This document shows positions 32,455-41,037 of a DNA stretch of 41,037 nt, piece by piece. The stretch is from Prevotella sp. UBA2746 (lineage in GTDB: Bacteria; Bacteroidota; Bacteroidia; Bacteroidales; Bacteroidaceae). The notes beneath the pieces are model-generated. The model was not told where the DNA came from. It saw nothing but the letters and a program-made list of their open reading frames with translations, and made no database searches. Positions within the stretch are counted from its first letter, which is position 1, and each line of letters starts with the position of its first letter. The stretch is from NCBI GenBank assembly GCA_002353555.1, contig DEJO01000055.1:1-41037 (forward strand), written 5' to 3'. The translations under genes and the position numbers were made by a program.

Positions 32455-33750
32455 TCATTTGCGTGAACGGGGACGGGTAGAGATATGCTGATAGGCTACG
32501 AGCCTGTCAGTTCTGCCCCCCTGCTCTCTATAGTAGACGAGTGCCTGATACTCGTTTTCGGTCTGATAGAAATTGCCCTCGGAAGGAACAAAGCCCACTC
32601 TTCCGTCAGCACCCACCAGAAGGAATTGGTAGGAGTAGTAGCCCAACTTCAGGGGCAGCACCGCCTCGTATGATTTCGAGACTTCGTCGTATTGCATCCT
32701 GTACTGCGGCAGGAAGCGGTCGAACGTCCAATCGCCGTTCAGGTATACCTCACCATTCAGCTTCTCGTCTGCCAGCAAGTGGAAGTGCACATCTATGTAG
32801 TCGCTGGTGAATGTCGACTCATAGTTGTCTGAGTTTCTGAAGACATAGGCACCGTTGGCATCTTCATCATAGAGATAGTTCCTTCTGGGTTCCGGCACAT
32901 AGGGATAGGCATGGAAGCGTTTGCCGTCCCAACTGAGCGACTCTATACCCATAGAGGCAACGTTTGTACTGAGTATCTCAAACTTATGATACTCGTTTCC
33001 GCCTTCAAAAATCAGGTCACGGCAGTGTTCCCACCGCAATCTGTCAGACAAGACATACTGAGGCTGTACGTTCCATCGGGCGTTGTCCCACCGTTTGTTC
33101 TGCATGACCACCGTCTTGAGCTGCTGCTGAGGGTTGACGACAAGCAGGTTGCCGTAGTTCAGTTCCATCGACAGCTGCTGATGGGTGTTATTGATGTCGA
33201 TGTCCGTATTCGTCGAAGCTACCATACCAAGCCCCATCAGCGGCTCGACGACCATCAGGCAGACGGTAAGCACAGGCTCTTCATTGTTGTTGTCGTCATA
33301 AACAGTGACCTTATAGTTGCCGCTCATGGTGAGCCTGCAGTTCTCGTTCGGAATGTTGAACTGGTAATGGGTGTAGAGCGTTGTGGTCAGCAGCGACTCC
33401 TGTATGTTGTCGATGACGTTTCCTGTATCGAAGCCTGCGATATAGTCTGTAGGGAACAGCTCAGTAGAGACGCTCCAGTCGGCTTCACAATGCTCCACCT
33501 TATACATGTATCGGTGGTATTCAGGAGTCAGGTCGTCAAAGGATATGCTGAACGAACATTTGCCCAGTTCACATATAGGCAGCGACATCCAGTCGTTGTT
33601 GGCAATGACTTTCAGCGACCTGATGTGGTCTTTGTAGATTTCATGACGCTGCGCCATGCCCTCGACATGACAGGTCAGCACGAGGAAGAGGAGCCACAAC
33701 CATGCGGTTCCCTTCCCTGCCCTGTTGCTGAGTATGTGAACGTACTTCAT
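32455..33750 (-). CDS. DUF5103 protein (type IX secretion plug-like)
   Basis: A 431-residue exported protein. The signal peptide spans about residues 1-33 (ending EGMAQ). The rest is beta-rich and matches the DUF5103 family, with FDDLTPEYHRYMYKVEHCEADW, NGDWTF and GYYSYQFLLVG segments. In Flavobacterium a family member plugs the SprA translocon of the type IX secretion system. That role here is inference, as no other type IX genes are in the window. The ATG at 33750 was chosen over a GTG at 33798 (4-bp overlap with the helicase gene) because the signal peptide starts there. Confidence 0.75.
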   Translation of the reverse strand: MKYVHILSNRAGKGTAWLWLLFLVLTCHVEGMAQRHEIYKDHIRSLKVIANNDWMSLPICELGKCSFSISFDDLTPEYHRYMYKVEHCEADWSVSTELFPTDYIAGFDTGNVIDNIQESLLTTTLYTHYQFNIPNENCRLTMSGNYKVTVYDDNNNEEPVLTVCLMVVEPLMGLGMVASTNTDIDINNTHQQLSMELNYGNLLVVNPQQQLKTVVMQNKRWDNARWNVQPQYVLSDRLRWEHCRDLIFEGGNEYHKFEILSTNVASMGIESLSWDGKRFHAYPYVPEPRRNYLYDEDANGAYVFRNSDNYESTFTSDYIDVHFHLLADEKLNGEVYLNGDWTFDRFLPQYRMQYDEVSKSYEAVLPLKLGYYSYQFLLVGADGRVGFVPSEGNFYQTENEYQALVYYREQGGRTDRLVAYQHISTRPRSRK

Positions 33751-33794
33751 GGAAAGTCCTTGTTTGTATGATTCCGAATCGATGGAGCCTCGTG

Positions 33795-35444
33795 TCACTT
33801 TTTACGTCCAAAGCTCTTCAGCCAGTTCAACGGCTTCTTGACCAACGCCTTCAAGCCGCTTTCCTGTTGCGTCTTCTTGGGAAGGGCAAAGTCTTCACGC
33901 ACGGCATACTTTGAAGAAGTTGATGGGAGCGCACTCTCTGGCGTCTGACGAGGATGCTTCTTGCGACGCTTCTTCTTTTTCTTGGCTCCTTCAGCCTGAG
34001 CGGGCTGCGGTTGCTGCTGCTTGACAGCATCCTGAGAGGGGGATTCTTGCTTGGACTGTTTGGGTTGCTTGGGCTTCTTAGGACTCTTCTGACTCTTTGG
34101 ACTGGTCTGACTTTTCTGTTCCGTCTGCTCCTTCTGCTGGTCCGAAGTGTTGGCAGGTGCTTGCTTCTCTTTCCGCTCCGTTTTGTTGGTGGGCTTACGG
34201 CGGTGGGCATTTTGGTCGCGATCCTTCTTCCTCCGGTTCTTCGCACTTGAGCCTTTCTTTCCTTTATATTCCGGTGCTTCACCCAATGTTTCCGGCACTT
34301 CAACCTTTTCTACTTCTTTTCCAAGGAAGTGCTCTATCTGCTTGAAGTAATTGATGTCTTCCGGATTGACAAAGGTGATGGCACTACCATTGCGGTCGGC
34401 ACGAGCGGTACGTCCTATGCGATGGACGTAGTCTTCGGCATCGTGCGGCACATCGTAGTTGATGACCATAGCGATGTCGTCGATATCTATGCCACGTGCC
34501 AGGATGTCTGTGGCTACAAGAACGTCTATCTGACCGCTCTTGAACCTGAACATCATATCGTCGCGCTGAGCCTGTGAGAGGTCTGAGTGCATTTCTCCGC
34601 TGTTGATACCCTGCCGTATCAGGGCGGTACTGATCTGCTTCACCTTCGTCTTCTTGCCAGAGAAGATGATGACACGCTTCAGATCGCCAGCCTTGAAGAT
34701 GTCCTTGATGATGCCCAACTTCTGCGTTTCGTAGCAGACGTAGGCTTTCTGCTGTATCTTCTCTGCCGGCTTGCTCACGGCAATCTTCACTTCTACAGGA
34801 TTCTTCAGCAACGTCTTTGCCAGCTCTTCTATCTTGTCGGGCATGGTAGCAGAGAACATGATGGTCTGGCACGTCTTCGGCAACTCCTTGGCAATCATGA
34901 GGATGTCCTCAGAGAAACCCATGTCCAGCATACGGTCGGCTTCATCGAGAATGAAGAACGACACCTTGCTAAAGTCTACATTACCCAGACTCAAGTGAGA
35001 GATGAGCCTTCCCGGTGTGGCTATCACCACGTCGGCACCCATCGTCAGGCTTTTATATTCCTGGTCGTAACGGTTACCGTCGTTGCCGCCATAGACAGCT
35101 ATGCTGCTCACACCCTTGAGGTAATAGCTGAAACCCTGCATGGCCTGGTCTATCTGCTGTGCCAACTCGCGGGTAGGAGCCATGATGACACAGTTGACGA
35201 CATCTTTCGGGAAGTCTATCTGGCTACCATCCGGGAGGAAGCCATAACCGTCGTCGAGCATACTCAGCACCGGCAACAGATAGGCTGCGGTCTTTCCCGT
35301 TCCTGTCTGTGCGATGCCCAGCACATCGTTACCATCTAATATCTCAGGGATGCATTTCTCCTGTATCGGAGTACATGTATCAAAGTGCATGTCTTCCAAT
35401 GCATCCAACACGTTGTCATTTAAGTTTAATTCGTCAAAATACAT
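33795..35444 (-). CDS. DEAD-box RNA helicase with basic low-complexity tail
   Basis: A 549-residue ATP-dependent RNA helicase. Motif I is AQTGTGKT (45-52), and later come PTRELAQQ, TPGR, ILDEADRMLDMGF (motif II), FSATMP, ARGIDIDD and HRIGRTARA. Two RecA-like domains span about 1-370. The tail (about 390-549) is rich in Lys, Gln, Pro and Ser and is probably a disordered RNA-binding extension. Such helicases unwind RNA in ribosome assembly or turnover. A 75-bp spacer with AT-rich repeats separates it from the LptF/G gene upstream. Confidence 0.93.
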   Translation of the reverse strand: MYFDELNLNDNVLDALEDMHFDTCTPIQEKCIPEILDGNDVLGIAQTGTGKTAAYLLPVLSMLDDGYGFLPDGSQIDFPKDVVNCVIMAPTRELAQQIDQAMQGFSYYLKGVSSIAVYGGNDGNRYDQEYKSLTMGADVVIATPGRLISHLSLGNVDFSKVSFFILDEADRMLDMGFSEDILMIAKELPKTCQTIMFSATMPDKIEELAKTLLKNPVEVKIAVSKPAEKIQQKAYVCYETQKLGIIKDIFKAGDLKRVIIFSGKKTKVKQISTALIRQGINSGEMHSDLSQAQRDDMMFRFKSGQIDVLVATDILARGIDIDDIAMVINYDVPHDAEDYVHRIGRTARADRNGSAITFVNPEDINYFKQIEHFLGKEVEKVEVPETLGEAPEYKGKKGSSAKNRRKKDRDQNAHRRKPTNKTERKEKQAPANTSDQQKEQTEQKSQTSPKSQKSPKKPKQPKQSKQESPSQDAVKQQQPQPAQAEGAKKKKKRRKKHPRQTPESALPSTSSKYAVREDFALPKKTQQESGLKALVKKPLNWLKSFGRKK

Positions 35445-35494
35445 ATTGAGGATTTACTGATTATACAATTTCACGATTTATTTACGATAAACGG

Positions 35495-35519
35495 TTTTCA
35501 ATTTTCAATTTTCCAATTA
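35495..35519. repeat. Short CAATTTT heptamer repeat upstream of the helicase gene
   Basis: About three AT-rich units of the form TTTTCAA lie between the LptF/G permease gene and the helicase gene. They belong to the same loose 7-bp repeat style as the blocks at 1494, 1614, 4399 and 13010. Confidence 0.6.
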
Positions 35520-36764
35520 TTAGTTCGGTGCCTTGCGATAGCAGAAGTAGGCTATTACAGCAAAAATAATGTTAGGCATCCATGCTGCCAGGATGGGGGG
35601 CGTGTCTGCATTGATGGCGAAGGTGGAGCTGATGGTCTGCAACATGATGTATCCGAAGCTCAGGGCGAGTCCTATGCCGAGATAGAGTCCCATGCCGCCC
35701 TTCCGTTTACGCGAGGAGAGTGAGAAGCCGATGGTGGTAAGGATGAACGAGGCAAACGACATGGCGATGCGTTTGTGGAACTCCACCTCATACTGGACGA
35801 CATTTCCCGAACCTCGTGACGTCTGCTTGGAGATGTAGTCGAGCAGTTCCGGACTTGTGAATGTCTCCTGCTGTCCTTTAGAATACACCAAGTCGGCAGG
35901 CTCCATGAGGATGAGCGTGTCCTTGACATTACCGCTGACGATGTGCTCCTTCAGTCCTTTTAGCGTACGGATTTTCCAGTTACGCGCCTTCCAGTGATAC
36001 TTAGAGTCGGAGATGGTATCATATTGTATCTCCGTTGCCGTCATGTGGCTGACCAGTTTCTTGTCTTCAAACTTGTCGAGACAGAAGCCATAGCCGCGCT
36101 TGTACTTGTCGTCATAGTGCTGAATGTAGGCAATCGTACCCTTGCCCACCATCAACTGCACGTTCTCTGCCGCCGTATTCTTCTTGGAATTGCGGTAGAG
36201 CATCTCGAAGTTCTGGCGGATGACCGTGCCGTGGGGGATGACGAAGCTGTTCAGATAGAAGGTGGTCAGCGAGATAAGCACGCAAGAGAACATGTATGGC
36301 CGCATCAACCGCTTGAACGAAACGCCTGCTGCCAGCATGGCTATGATCTCGGAGTTGCCTGCCAACTTAGACGTGAAGAAGATGACGGCTATGAAGACGA
36401 ACAGCGGACTGAACAAGTTGGAGTAATAAGGAATGAAGTTGGCATAGTAGTCGAAGATGATGGCACGCCAGGGAGCATGATATTGCGTGAACTTTGACAG
36501 GTTCTCGTTAAAGTCGAAGACGATGGCTATTGAGATAATCAGCAGGATGGAATAGATGTACGTACCTATGAACTTCTTGATGATATACCAGTCGAGGATG
36601 GTGAAGAAGCGTTTCGGGCTGATGAAGTCCCACCCCTTCTTCAGCCAGTGAGCCAACTTCATGCACCAGGAAACCGCCTTCAGCAGAAGCGGGTTCTGTC
36701 TGATGGCGTTCCATGCGGCAATCCATGTGGCTTTGTTCTTCAACTTCTTGATATCCATTGTCAT
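35520..36764 (-). CDS. LptF/LptG family permease (lipopolysaccharide export)
   Basis: A 414-residue inner-membrane protein with about six membrane segments: a group near the N-terminus (about 50-150) and one at the C-terminus (about 325-405), with a beta-jellyroll periplasmic domain between. This is the architecture of LptF and LptG, which with LptB pull lipopolysaccharide from the inner membrane toward LptC and LptA. RRFTILDWYIIKKFIGTYIYS-type N-terminal motifs and the C-terminal FSLSSRKRKGG loop fit. Which of the two paralogues it is cannot be told. It lies 57 bp after tgt. Two ATGs (36764 and 36758) are possible starts. Confidence 0.88.
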   Translation of the reverse strand: MTMDIKKLKNKATWIAAWNAIRQNPLLLKAVSWCMKLAHWLKKGWDFISPKRFFTILDWYIIKKFIGTYIYSILLIISIAIVFDFNENLSKFTQYHAPWRAIIFDYYANFIPYYSNLFSPLFVFIAVIFFTSKLAGNSEIIAMLAAGVSFKRLMRPYMFSCVLISLTTFYLNSFVIPHGTVIRQNFEMLYRNSKKNTAAENVQLMVGKGTIAYIQHYDDKYKRGYGFCLDKFEDKKLVSHMTATEIQYDTISDSKYHWKARNWKIRTLKGLKEHIVSGNVKDTLILMEPADLVYSKGQQETFTSPELLDYISKQTSRGSGNVVQYEVEFHKRIAMSFASFILTTIGFSLSSRKRKGGMGLYLGIGLALSFGYIMLQTISSTFAINADTPPILAAWMPNIIFAVIAYFCYRKAPN

Positions 36765-36821
36765 TTCTTTTTGTTGGGCGATACTACTCTGTTCAGGCTG
36801 TACGGCGGCTGGATGACGACC

Positions 36822-37949
36822 TTAGACGCGCCTGCCTAACTGCTCGATAACGCCACGCTTCCATGCTACGAAGTCGCCCTGCTCGATATGCTGTCTGGCA
36901 TCGGTCACCAACCGCAGGTAGAACGCCAGGTTATGAATGCTGGCTATCTGCATGGCGAGCAACTCCTGTGCCTTGAACAGATGGTGCAGGTACGCCTTGG
37001 TATAGATTCTGTCTACCTCACAACCGGCAGGGTCTATCGGCGAGAAGTCCATCTCCCACTTCTTGTTGCGCATGTTCATCGTACCGTCATAGGTGAAGAG
37101 CATGGCGTTGCGCCCGTTGCGTGTCGGCATCACACAGTCGAACATGTCCACTCCGCGCTCTATCGCCTCCAGGATGTTCTGCGGAGTGCCCACCCCCATG
37201 AGGTAACGCGGCTTGTCTTTCGGCAGAATCTCGTTCACCACCTCTACCATCTCGTACATCACCTCGGTAGGTTCGCCCACCGCCAGTCCGCCGATGGCGT
37301 TGCCGTCGGCACCCTTGTCGGCGACATACTTGGCTGCTTCCTGCCGCAAGTCCTTGAAAGTACATCCCTGGACGATAGGGAACAACGACTGCTCGTAGCC
37401 ATAGAGCGGCTCCGTCTCGTTGAATCGCTTGATGCAACGGTCCAGCCAGCGCTGGGTGAGCATCAGACTGTTTTTGGCATACTGGTAGTCGCTCTGTCCG
37501 GGAGGGCACTCGTCGAGCGCCATCATGATGTCGGCACCGATGATACGCTCCGTTTCCATCACGTTCTCCGGCGTGAAGATGTGCTTGGAGCCGTCGATGT
37601 GCGACCGGAACTCACAACCTTCTTCGCGCAACTTGCGGATGCCTGTCAGCGAAAACACCTGAAAGCCGCCGGAGTCGGTCAGAATCGGACGCTCCCATCC
37701 GTTGAAACCATGCAGGCCGCCTGCTGCCTTCAGCACCTCAAGCCCCGGTCTGAGGTAGAGGTGATAGGTGTTTCCCAGGATGATCTGCGCCTTCACCTGC
37801 TCACGCAACTCGCTGAAGTGTACACCCTTCACGGCACCACACGTCCCCACGGGCATGAAGATGGGAGTCTTAATCTGTCCGTGTGCCGTAGTAATCAGTC
37901 CCGTGCGGGCATCAGAAGCCGAATCGGTATGTTGCAGTTGAAACTTCAT
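36822..37949 (-). CDS. tgt: Queuine/preQ1 tRNA-ribosyltransferase with degenerate zinc site
   Basis: A 375-residue TIM-barrel transglycosylase exchanging guanine-34 for a queuosine precursor in tRNAs with GUN anticodons. Asp92 (TDSGGFQVFSL), ALDECPPG, GGLAVGEP, LMGVGTP and the nucleophile Asp in FDCVMPTRNGR are present. The usual CxCxxC...H zinc site near the C-terminus is eroded: the segment reads DPAGCEVDRIYTKAYLHHL with one Cys, though HNLAFYL follows. The overall protein is otherwise intact. The start overlaps lon by 4 bp (ATGA), so translation is probably coupled to lon. Confidence 0.93.
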   Translation of the reverse strand: MKFQLQHTDSASDARTGLITTAHGQIKTPIFMPVGTCGAVKGVHFSELREQVKAQIILGNTYHLYLRPGLEVLKAAGGLHGFNGWERPILTDSGGFQVFSLTGIRKLREEGCEFRSHIDGSKHIFTPENVMETERIIGADIMMALDECPPGQSDYQYAKNSLMLTQRWLDRCIKRFNETEPLYGYEQSLFPIVQGCTFKDLRQEAAKYVADKGADGNAIGGLAVGEPTEVMYEMVEVVNEILPKDKPRYLMGVGTPQNILEAIERGVDMFDCVMPTRNGRNAMLFTYDGTMNMRNKKWEMDFSPIDPAGCEVDRIYTKAYLHHLFKAQELLAMQIASIHNLAFYLRLVTDARQHIEQGDFVAWKRGVIEQLGRRV

Positions 37950-40399
37950 TCGGCCTTCTTCTCCTCTTCAATGTTGAACGTAACAGGGTGTTCTACCAGT
38001 TCGTCGGTAAGGGCAAACTCCCATACCTCCTGGATATTCTCGACATAGTGGAAGTCTACACCCTTGCGATACTTCTCAGGTATCTCGTCGATGTCTTTCT
38101 TGTTTTCGCGGCACATCACGATGTCGGTAATGCCGGCACGCTTGGCTGCGAGAATCTTCTCCTTGATACCGCCAACGGGAAGCACCTTTCCGCGAAGCGT
38201 GATTTCGCCAGTCATGGCGGTGTTCTTGCGCACCTTGCGCTGGGTCAGCGCAGAGGCTATTGACGTGGCGATGGTGATGCCAGCCGAAGGACCGTCTTTC
38301 GGCGTAGCTCCTTCCGGCACGTGGATGTGCATGTTCCATTGTTCAAAGATGCGATAGTCGATGCCCAGGACGTCGACATGAGCCTTCACATACTCCAAGG
38401 CGATGACAGCCGACTCCTTCATCACGTCACCCAGGTTGCCCGTCAGCGTCAGCTTGCCAGCCTTTCCCTTCGACAGCGACGTCTCGATGAAGAGGATTTC
38501 GCCGCCCACACTCGTCCATGCCAGTCCTGTCACCACGCCGGCATAGTCGTTGCCCTGATAGATGTCGCGATAGAAAGGCGGCTTTCCGAGCAGGTCTTCC
38601 AACTTGTCGGGCGTGATGGTCGACGTGTCGAGCTCACCGTCCATCGCCTTCTTAAACGCAAGCTTGCGCATCGCCTTGTTCACTTGCTTCTCCAGCTGGC
38701 GCACACCGCTCTCACGGGTGTACTGCTCAACGACCTTCTCCAGCGCAGCCTTGTTGAACTTGATTTTCGGCTTCGATGTTTCCAGACCCGTATTCTCCAA
38801 CTCTTTCGGCACCAGGTGGCGCTTGGCAATCTCTATTTTCTCCTCCGTGATATATCCGCTCACCTCGATAATCTCCATACGGTCGAGCAACGGACGCGGA
38901 ATGGTATTCAGGTCGTTGGCTGTAGCGATGAAGAGCACCTTCGAGAGGTCATAGTCTACGTCGAGATAGTTGTCGTGGAATGCCGAGTTCTGTTCCGGGT
39001 CGAGCACCTCAAGGAGTGCCGACGAGGGGTCGCCGTTGATGGTATGCTGCGTCACCTTGTCTATCTCGTCGAGGATGAATACGGGGTTTGACGAGCCAGC
39101 TTTCTGTATGCTCTTGATGATTCTGCCCGGCATGGCTCCGATATAGGTGCGCCGGTGACCGCGAATCTCAGCCTCGTCGTGAACGCCACCCAGCGAAACC
39201 CTCACATACTTGCGTCTGAGCGCCTCGGCAATGCTCTTTCCGAGACTCGTCTTTCCCACTCCCGGCGGGCCGTAGAGACAGAGTATGGGCGACTTCATGT
39301 TGCCCCGGAGCTGCAAGACGGCAATATATTCCAGTATGCGCTCCTTCACTTTCTCCATGCCGTAGTGGTCGCGGTCGAGCACCTTCTGTGCTCTTTTCAG
39401 GTCAAGGTCGTCAGGCGTGAACTCATTCCACGGCAGCGAGACCATCGTCTGCAAGTAGTTCAGCAGCAGGCTGTAGTCAGGACTCTGCGGATTCAGCGTG
39501 TCCAGCTTGTCCAGTTCCTTGTAGAAGACCGCCTTCACCTCATCCCCCCACAGCTTCTTCTCTGCTTTCTCTTCCAGTTCCTTGCGCTCAGGAGAGTTGC
39601 CACCCGTGCCCAGTTCCTCCTTGATGTTCTTGATCTGCTGTTGCAGGAAGTACTCGCGTTGCTGCTCGTCCAGGTCTTCGCGCGTCTTCAGACGGATGTC
39701 CTGCTTCAGCTGCAAGAGCTGGGTCTCGCGGTTGAAGACCTTCAGCAACCTGAACAGACGCCCCTTCACGGTGTCTTCCTTCAGCAGGTCTATCTTGTCT
39801 TCCACGCTGAACGGCATGTTGGAACATACGAAGTTGACGGTGATGATGTTGTTGGAGATGTTGTTCAACGCAAACTGTGCCTCATCGGGCATCTCTTCGT
39901 TCTTTTGGATATACTCCATAGCCTGTGCCCGCATGTCTTCGTAAGCGGTGGCGAACTCCCGGTCGTCGGCAGCCGGGAAGCGTTCCGGAGCGGCTACGGT
40001 GAGGCCCGTCAGGAACGGCCGCTTGCGCTCGATGCTCTTCACCTCACAACGTCCCAGCCCCTGGACGATGGCTGTCTTGTTCTCTGTACCAGGCATATCG
40101 AGAATTCGGATGAGCTTGGCAAAGACGCCTAAAGGGTGCAGGTCGTCGTAGCCGGGATGGTCCACGTCCGGCCGCTTCTGACAGACGACGGCGAAGATGG
40201 CGTCGTCGTGCTGTGCCACCTGCTCCATCAGGTTGATGCTGGCGGTACGTCCCACGATGATAGGGGTGATGACACCTGGAAAAATCACTAAGTTACGGGT
40301 GGCGAGGATGGGTATTTCGCCTTCAAAGTTTACCTGAAAAAGATTGCTGATGTCGCCTTCATAGTCGGCAATCATCTGTATTCCGTTATTTTGCTTCAT
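37946..40399 (-). CDS. lon: ATP-dependent protease Lon
   Basis: An 817-residue AAA+ serine protease degrading misfolded and regulatory proteins. An N-terminal substrate domain (about 35-240) precedes the AAA+ module, with Walker A GPPGVGKTSLGK (about 390), Walker B FILDEIDKV, and a sensor region. The proteolytic domain has catalytic Ser705 (KDGPSAGITIA) and a Lys in LPVGGIKEKILAAKRAG. The ATG at 40399 was chosen; the longer frame (32 more codons) crosses the promoter and a hairpin repeat. A consensus promoter lies at 40496-40466, with a leader of about 60 bases holding that hairpin. Confidence 0.95.
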   Translation of the reverse strand: MKQNNGIQMIADYEGDISNLFQVNFEGEIPILATRNLVIFPGVITPIIVGRTASINLMEQVAQHDDAIFAVVCQKRPDVDHPGYDDLHPLGVFAKLIRILDMPGTENKTAIVQGLGRCEVKSIERKRPFLTGLTVAAPERFPAADDREFATAYEDMRAQAMEYIQKNEEMPDEAQFALNNISNNIITVNFVCSNMPFSVEDKIDLLKEDTVKGRLFRLLKVFNRETQLLQLKQDIRLKTREDLDEQQREYFLQQQIKNIKEELGTGGNSPERKELEEKAEKKLWGDEVKAVFYKELDKLDTLNPQSPDYSLLLNYLQTMVSLPWNEFTPDDLDLKRAQKVLDRDHYGMEKVKERILEYIAVLQLRGNMKSPILCLYGPPGVGKTSLGKSIAEALRRKYVRVSLGGVHDEAEIRGHRRTYIGAMPGRIIKSIQKAGSSNPVFILDEIDKVTQHTINGDPSSALLEVLDPEQNSAFHDNYLDVDYDLSKVLFIATANDLNTIPRPLLDRMEIIEVSGYITEEKIEIAKRHLVPKELENTGLETSKPKIKFNKAALEKVVEQYTRESGVRQLEKQVNKAMRKLAFKKAMDGELDTSTITPDKLEDLLGKPPFYRDIYQGNDYAGVVTGLAWTSVGGEILFIETSLSKGKAGKLTLTGNLGDVMKESAVIALEYVKAHVDVLGIDYRIFEQWNMHIHVPEGATPKDGPSAGITIATSIASALTQRKVRKNTAMTGEITLRGKVLPVGGIKEKILAAKRAGITDIVMCRENKKDIDEIPEKYRKGVDFHYVENIQEVWEFALTDELVEHPVTFNIEEEKKAE

Positions 40400-40428
40400 A
40401 TTGTTTCTACTTTTGTTTTCGGGAGTTA

Positions 40429-40441
40429 GCCGCTTTGCGGC
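40429..40441. repeat. TTAGCCGC hairpin repeat in the lon leader
   Basis: GCCGC TTT GCGGC, a perfect 5-bp stem, preceded by CGGGAGTTA. The 14-mer CGGGAGTTAGCCGC (40420-40433) recurs exactly at 30061-30074. A related hairpin (AGCCGC TAT GCGGCT) is at 40538-40552. Confidence 0.7.
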
Positions 40442-40465
40442 GGCGTTCTCTACCATATTGGGCTG

Positions 40466-40496
40466 CAAAGTTACAATTAAGTGAGCGAAATACAAA
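40466..40496 (-). promoter_or_regulatory. lon promoter
   Basis: On the minus strand TTTG (40496-40493), 19 bp, then TAACTTTG (40473-40466): a consensus Bacteroidota promoter. The start site is expected near 40460, giving a leader of about 60 bases. Confidence 0.75.
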
Positions 40497-40537
40497 ATGA
40501 AAGCACGCTTTTATTATTATTTAAGTTGCGGCAATTA

Positions 40538-40552
40538 GCCGCTATGCGGCTG
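40538..40552. repeat. TTAGCCGC hairpin repeat between lon and dinB
   Basis: AGCCGC TAT GCGGCT, a perfect 6-bp stem preceded by AATT. It is the second copy of this hairpin type within about 110 bp, in the divergent lon-dinB spacer (40400-40681). Confidence 0.7.
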
Positions 40553-40668
40553 AAGGTGTCGGTATGATACCATACACGACGTGAGTTCGGTTTATTTTGG
40601 GGGATTGCTTATGGCACGACGAGTACCAAAAAAGACAGACGGAGAAGGTAATTTCGTGGATTTTTTCG

Positions 40669-40676
40669 TACTTTTG
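40669..40676 (+). promoter_or_regulatory. dinB promoter (-7 box)
   Basis: TACTTTTG matches TAnnTTTG and ends 6 bases before the GTG start of dinB, so a leaderless transcript is predicted. A -33 TTTG is not obvious at the usual distance. Confidence 0.5.
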
Positions 40677-40681
40677 CGCTC

Positions 40682-41037
40682 GTGTATCGCAAAATCATAC
40701 ATATCGACATGGACGCTTTCTTTGCTGCCGTCGAGCAAAGAGACCATCCAGAACTGCGGGGGAAGGCGATTGCCGTGGGCTTCGACGGTCCGCGGGGAGT
40801 GGTCTCGACGGCTTCCTACGAGGCACGCCGCTATGGGGTGCACTCCGCCCAGTCGGTAGCGACAGCCAAGCGCCGCTGTCCCCACCTGCTGATAGTGCCT
40901 CCCCACTTCGAGGTCTACAAGAAGGTGTCCGGTCAGGTGCACGAGGTCTTCCGCGAATATACCAATCTCATCGAGCCGCTTTCTATCGACGAGGCGTTCC
41001 TTGACGTCACGGAGAACAAGCCAGACATAGGACTGGC
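40682..41037 (+). CDS. dinB: DNA polymerase IV, 5' part (runs off the right edge)
   Basis: At least 118 codons of a Y-family, error-prone DNA polymerase. The chain reads MYRKIIHIDMDAFFAAVEQR (GTG as Met), with the metal-binding Asp in HIDMDAFF, then STASYEARRYGV and the hallmark LSIDEAFLDVT (catalytic Asp and Glu). It bypasses damaged bases and adds mutations. The GTG at 40682 is the only start that keeps the full N-terminal strand; the first internal ATG would remove conserved residues before DMDAFF. The gene continues outside the window. It diverges from lon. Confidence 0.93.
   Translation, partial: MYRKIIHIDMDAFFAAVEQRDHPELRGKAIAVGFDGPRGVVSTASYEARRYGVHSAQSVATAKRRCPHLLIVPPHFEVYKKVSGQVHEVFREYTNLIEPLSIDEAFLDVTENKPDIGL

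Noticed and set aside
40561..40571. GGTATGATACC as a damage-response operator for dinB
   Set aside because: Only an 11-bp near palindrome, about 110 bp from the start, with no second copy and no known regulator site to match.
40581..40942. ORFs on both strands over the dinB start
   Set aside because: The dinB frame from the GTG at 40682 has full Y-family motifs; the others are shadows.

Overview
The window looks like a chromosomal segment of a Bacteroidota bacterium, most likely Prevotella or a close relative. The main signs are Bacteroidota promoters (TAnnTTTG at -7, TTTG near -33), a fused lpxC-fabZ gene, a DksA/TraR-like protein next to ileS and lspA, DUF4296, DUF4421 and DUF5103 proteins, and AT-rich heptamer repeats at gene borders. 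No rRNA, tRNA, CRISPR array, intact insertion sequence, prophage or recognisable defence system was seen. Every assignment rests on reading motifs by eye; no database search was run.

Layout. From 0.3 to 12.3 kb a leftward gene string runs ileS, a DksA-like gene, lspA, a DUF4296 lipoprotein, a 76-codon gene, nadC, an M23 peptidase, a C69 peptidase, a Gfo/Idh/MocA oxidoreductase and a DUF4421 protein. A repeat-rich, gene-free stretch (12.3-13.05 kb) separates it from a rightward block: prfA, pyrF, an HD phosphohydrolase, lpxD, lpxC-fabZ, lpxA, miaA and a class A penicillin-binding protein (13.05-23.0 kb). Leftward again come YhcH, glgB, a membrane protein and an esterase-like protein (23.0-27.7 kb), then kdsB and a MORN-repeat protein (27.8-30.0 kb). 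A rightward family-9 pectate lyase (30.2-31.75 kb) ends at a strong terminator facing a last leftward group: lon, tgt, an LptF/G permease, a DEAD-box helicase, a DUF5103 protein and an amidase. The right edge carries the start of dinB (GTG), diverging from lon.

Theme. The window is dominated by the cell envelope: lipid A synthesis (lpxD, lpxC-fabZ, lpxA), Kdo activation (kdsB), lipopolysaccharide export (LptF/G), peptidoglycan synthesis and turnover (PBP1A, M23, amidase), lipoprotein maturation (lspA) and a probable type IX secretion component (DUF5103). These are mixed with translation and tRNA genes (ileS, prfA, miaA, tgt).

The most unusual signals are small-scale. An in-frame insertion in KdsB carries the same GGTTGAA-type repeat that lies in the spacer beyond the gene's 3' end. 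The DUF4421 start codon lies inside a heptamer repeat. A truncated tautomerase gene abuts DUF4421. The ileS-prfA gap is bounded by imperfect inverted repeats and holds tandem repeats. Several promoters lie so close to start codons that leaderless or nearly leaderless mRNAs are predicted. The DksA-like protein has lost all four zinc cysteines, the Tgt most of its zinc site, and GlgB has a histone-like lysine/alanine tail. I do not see a clear new multi-gene system.
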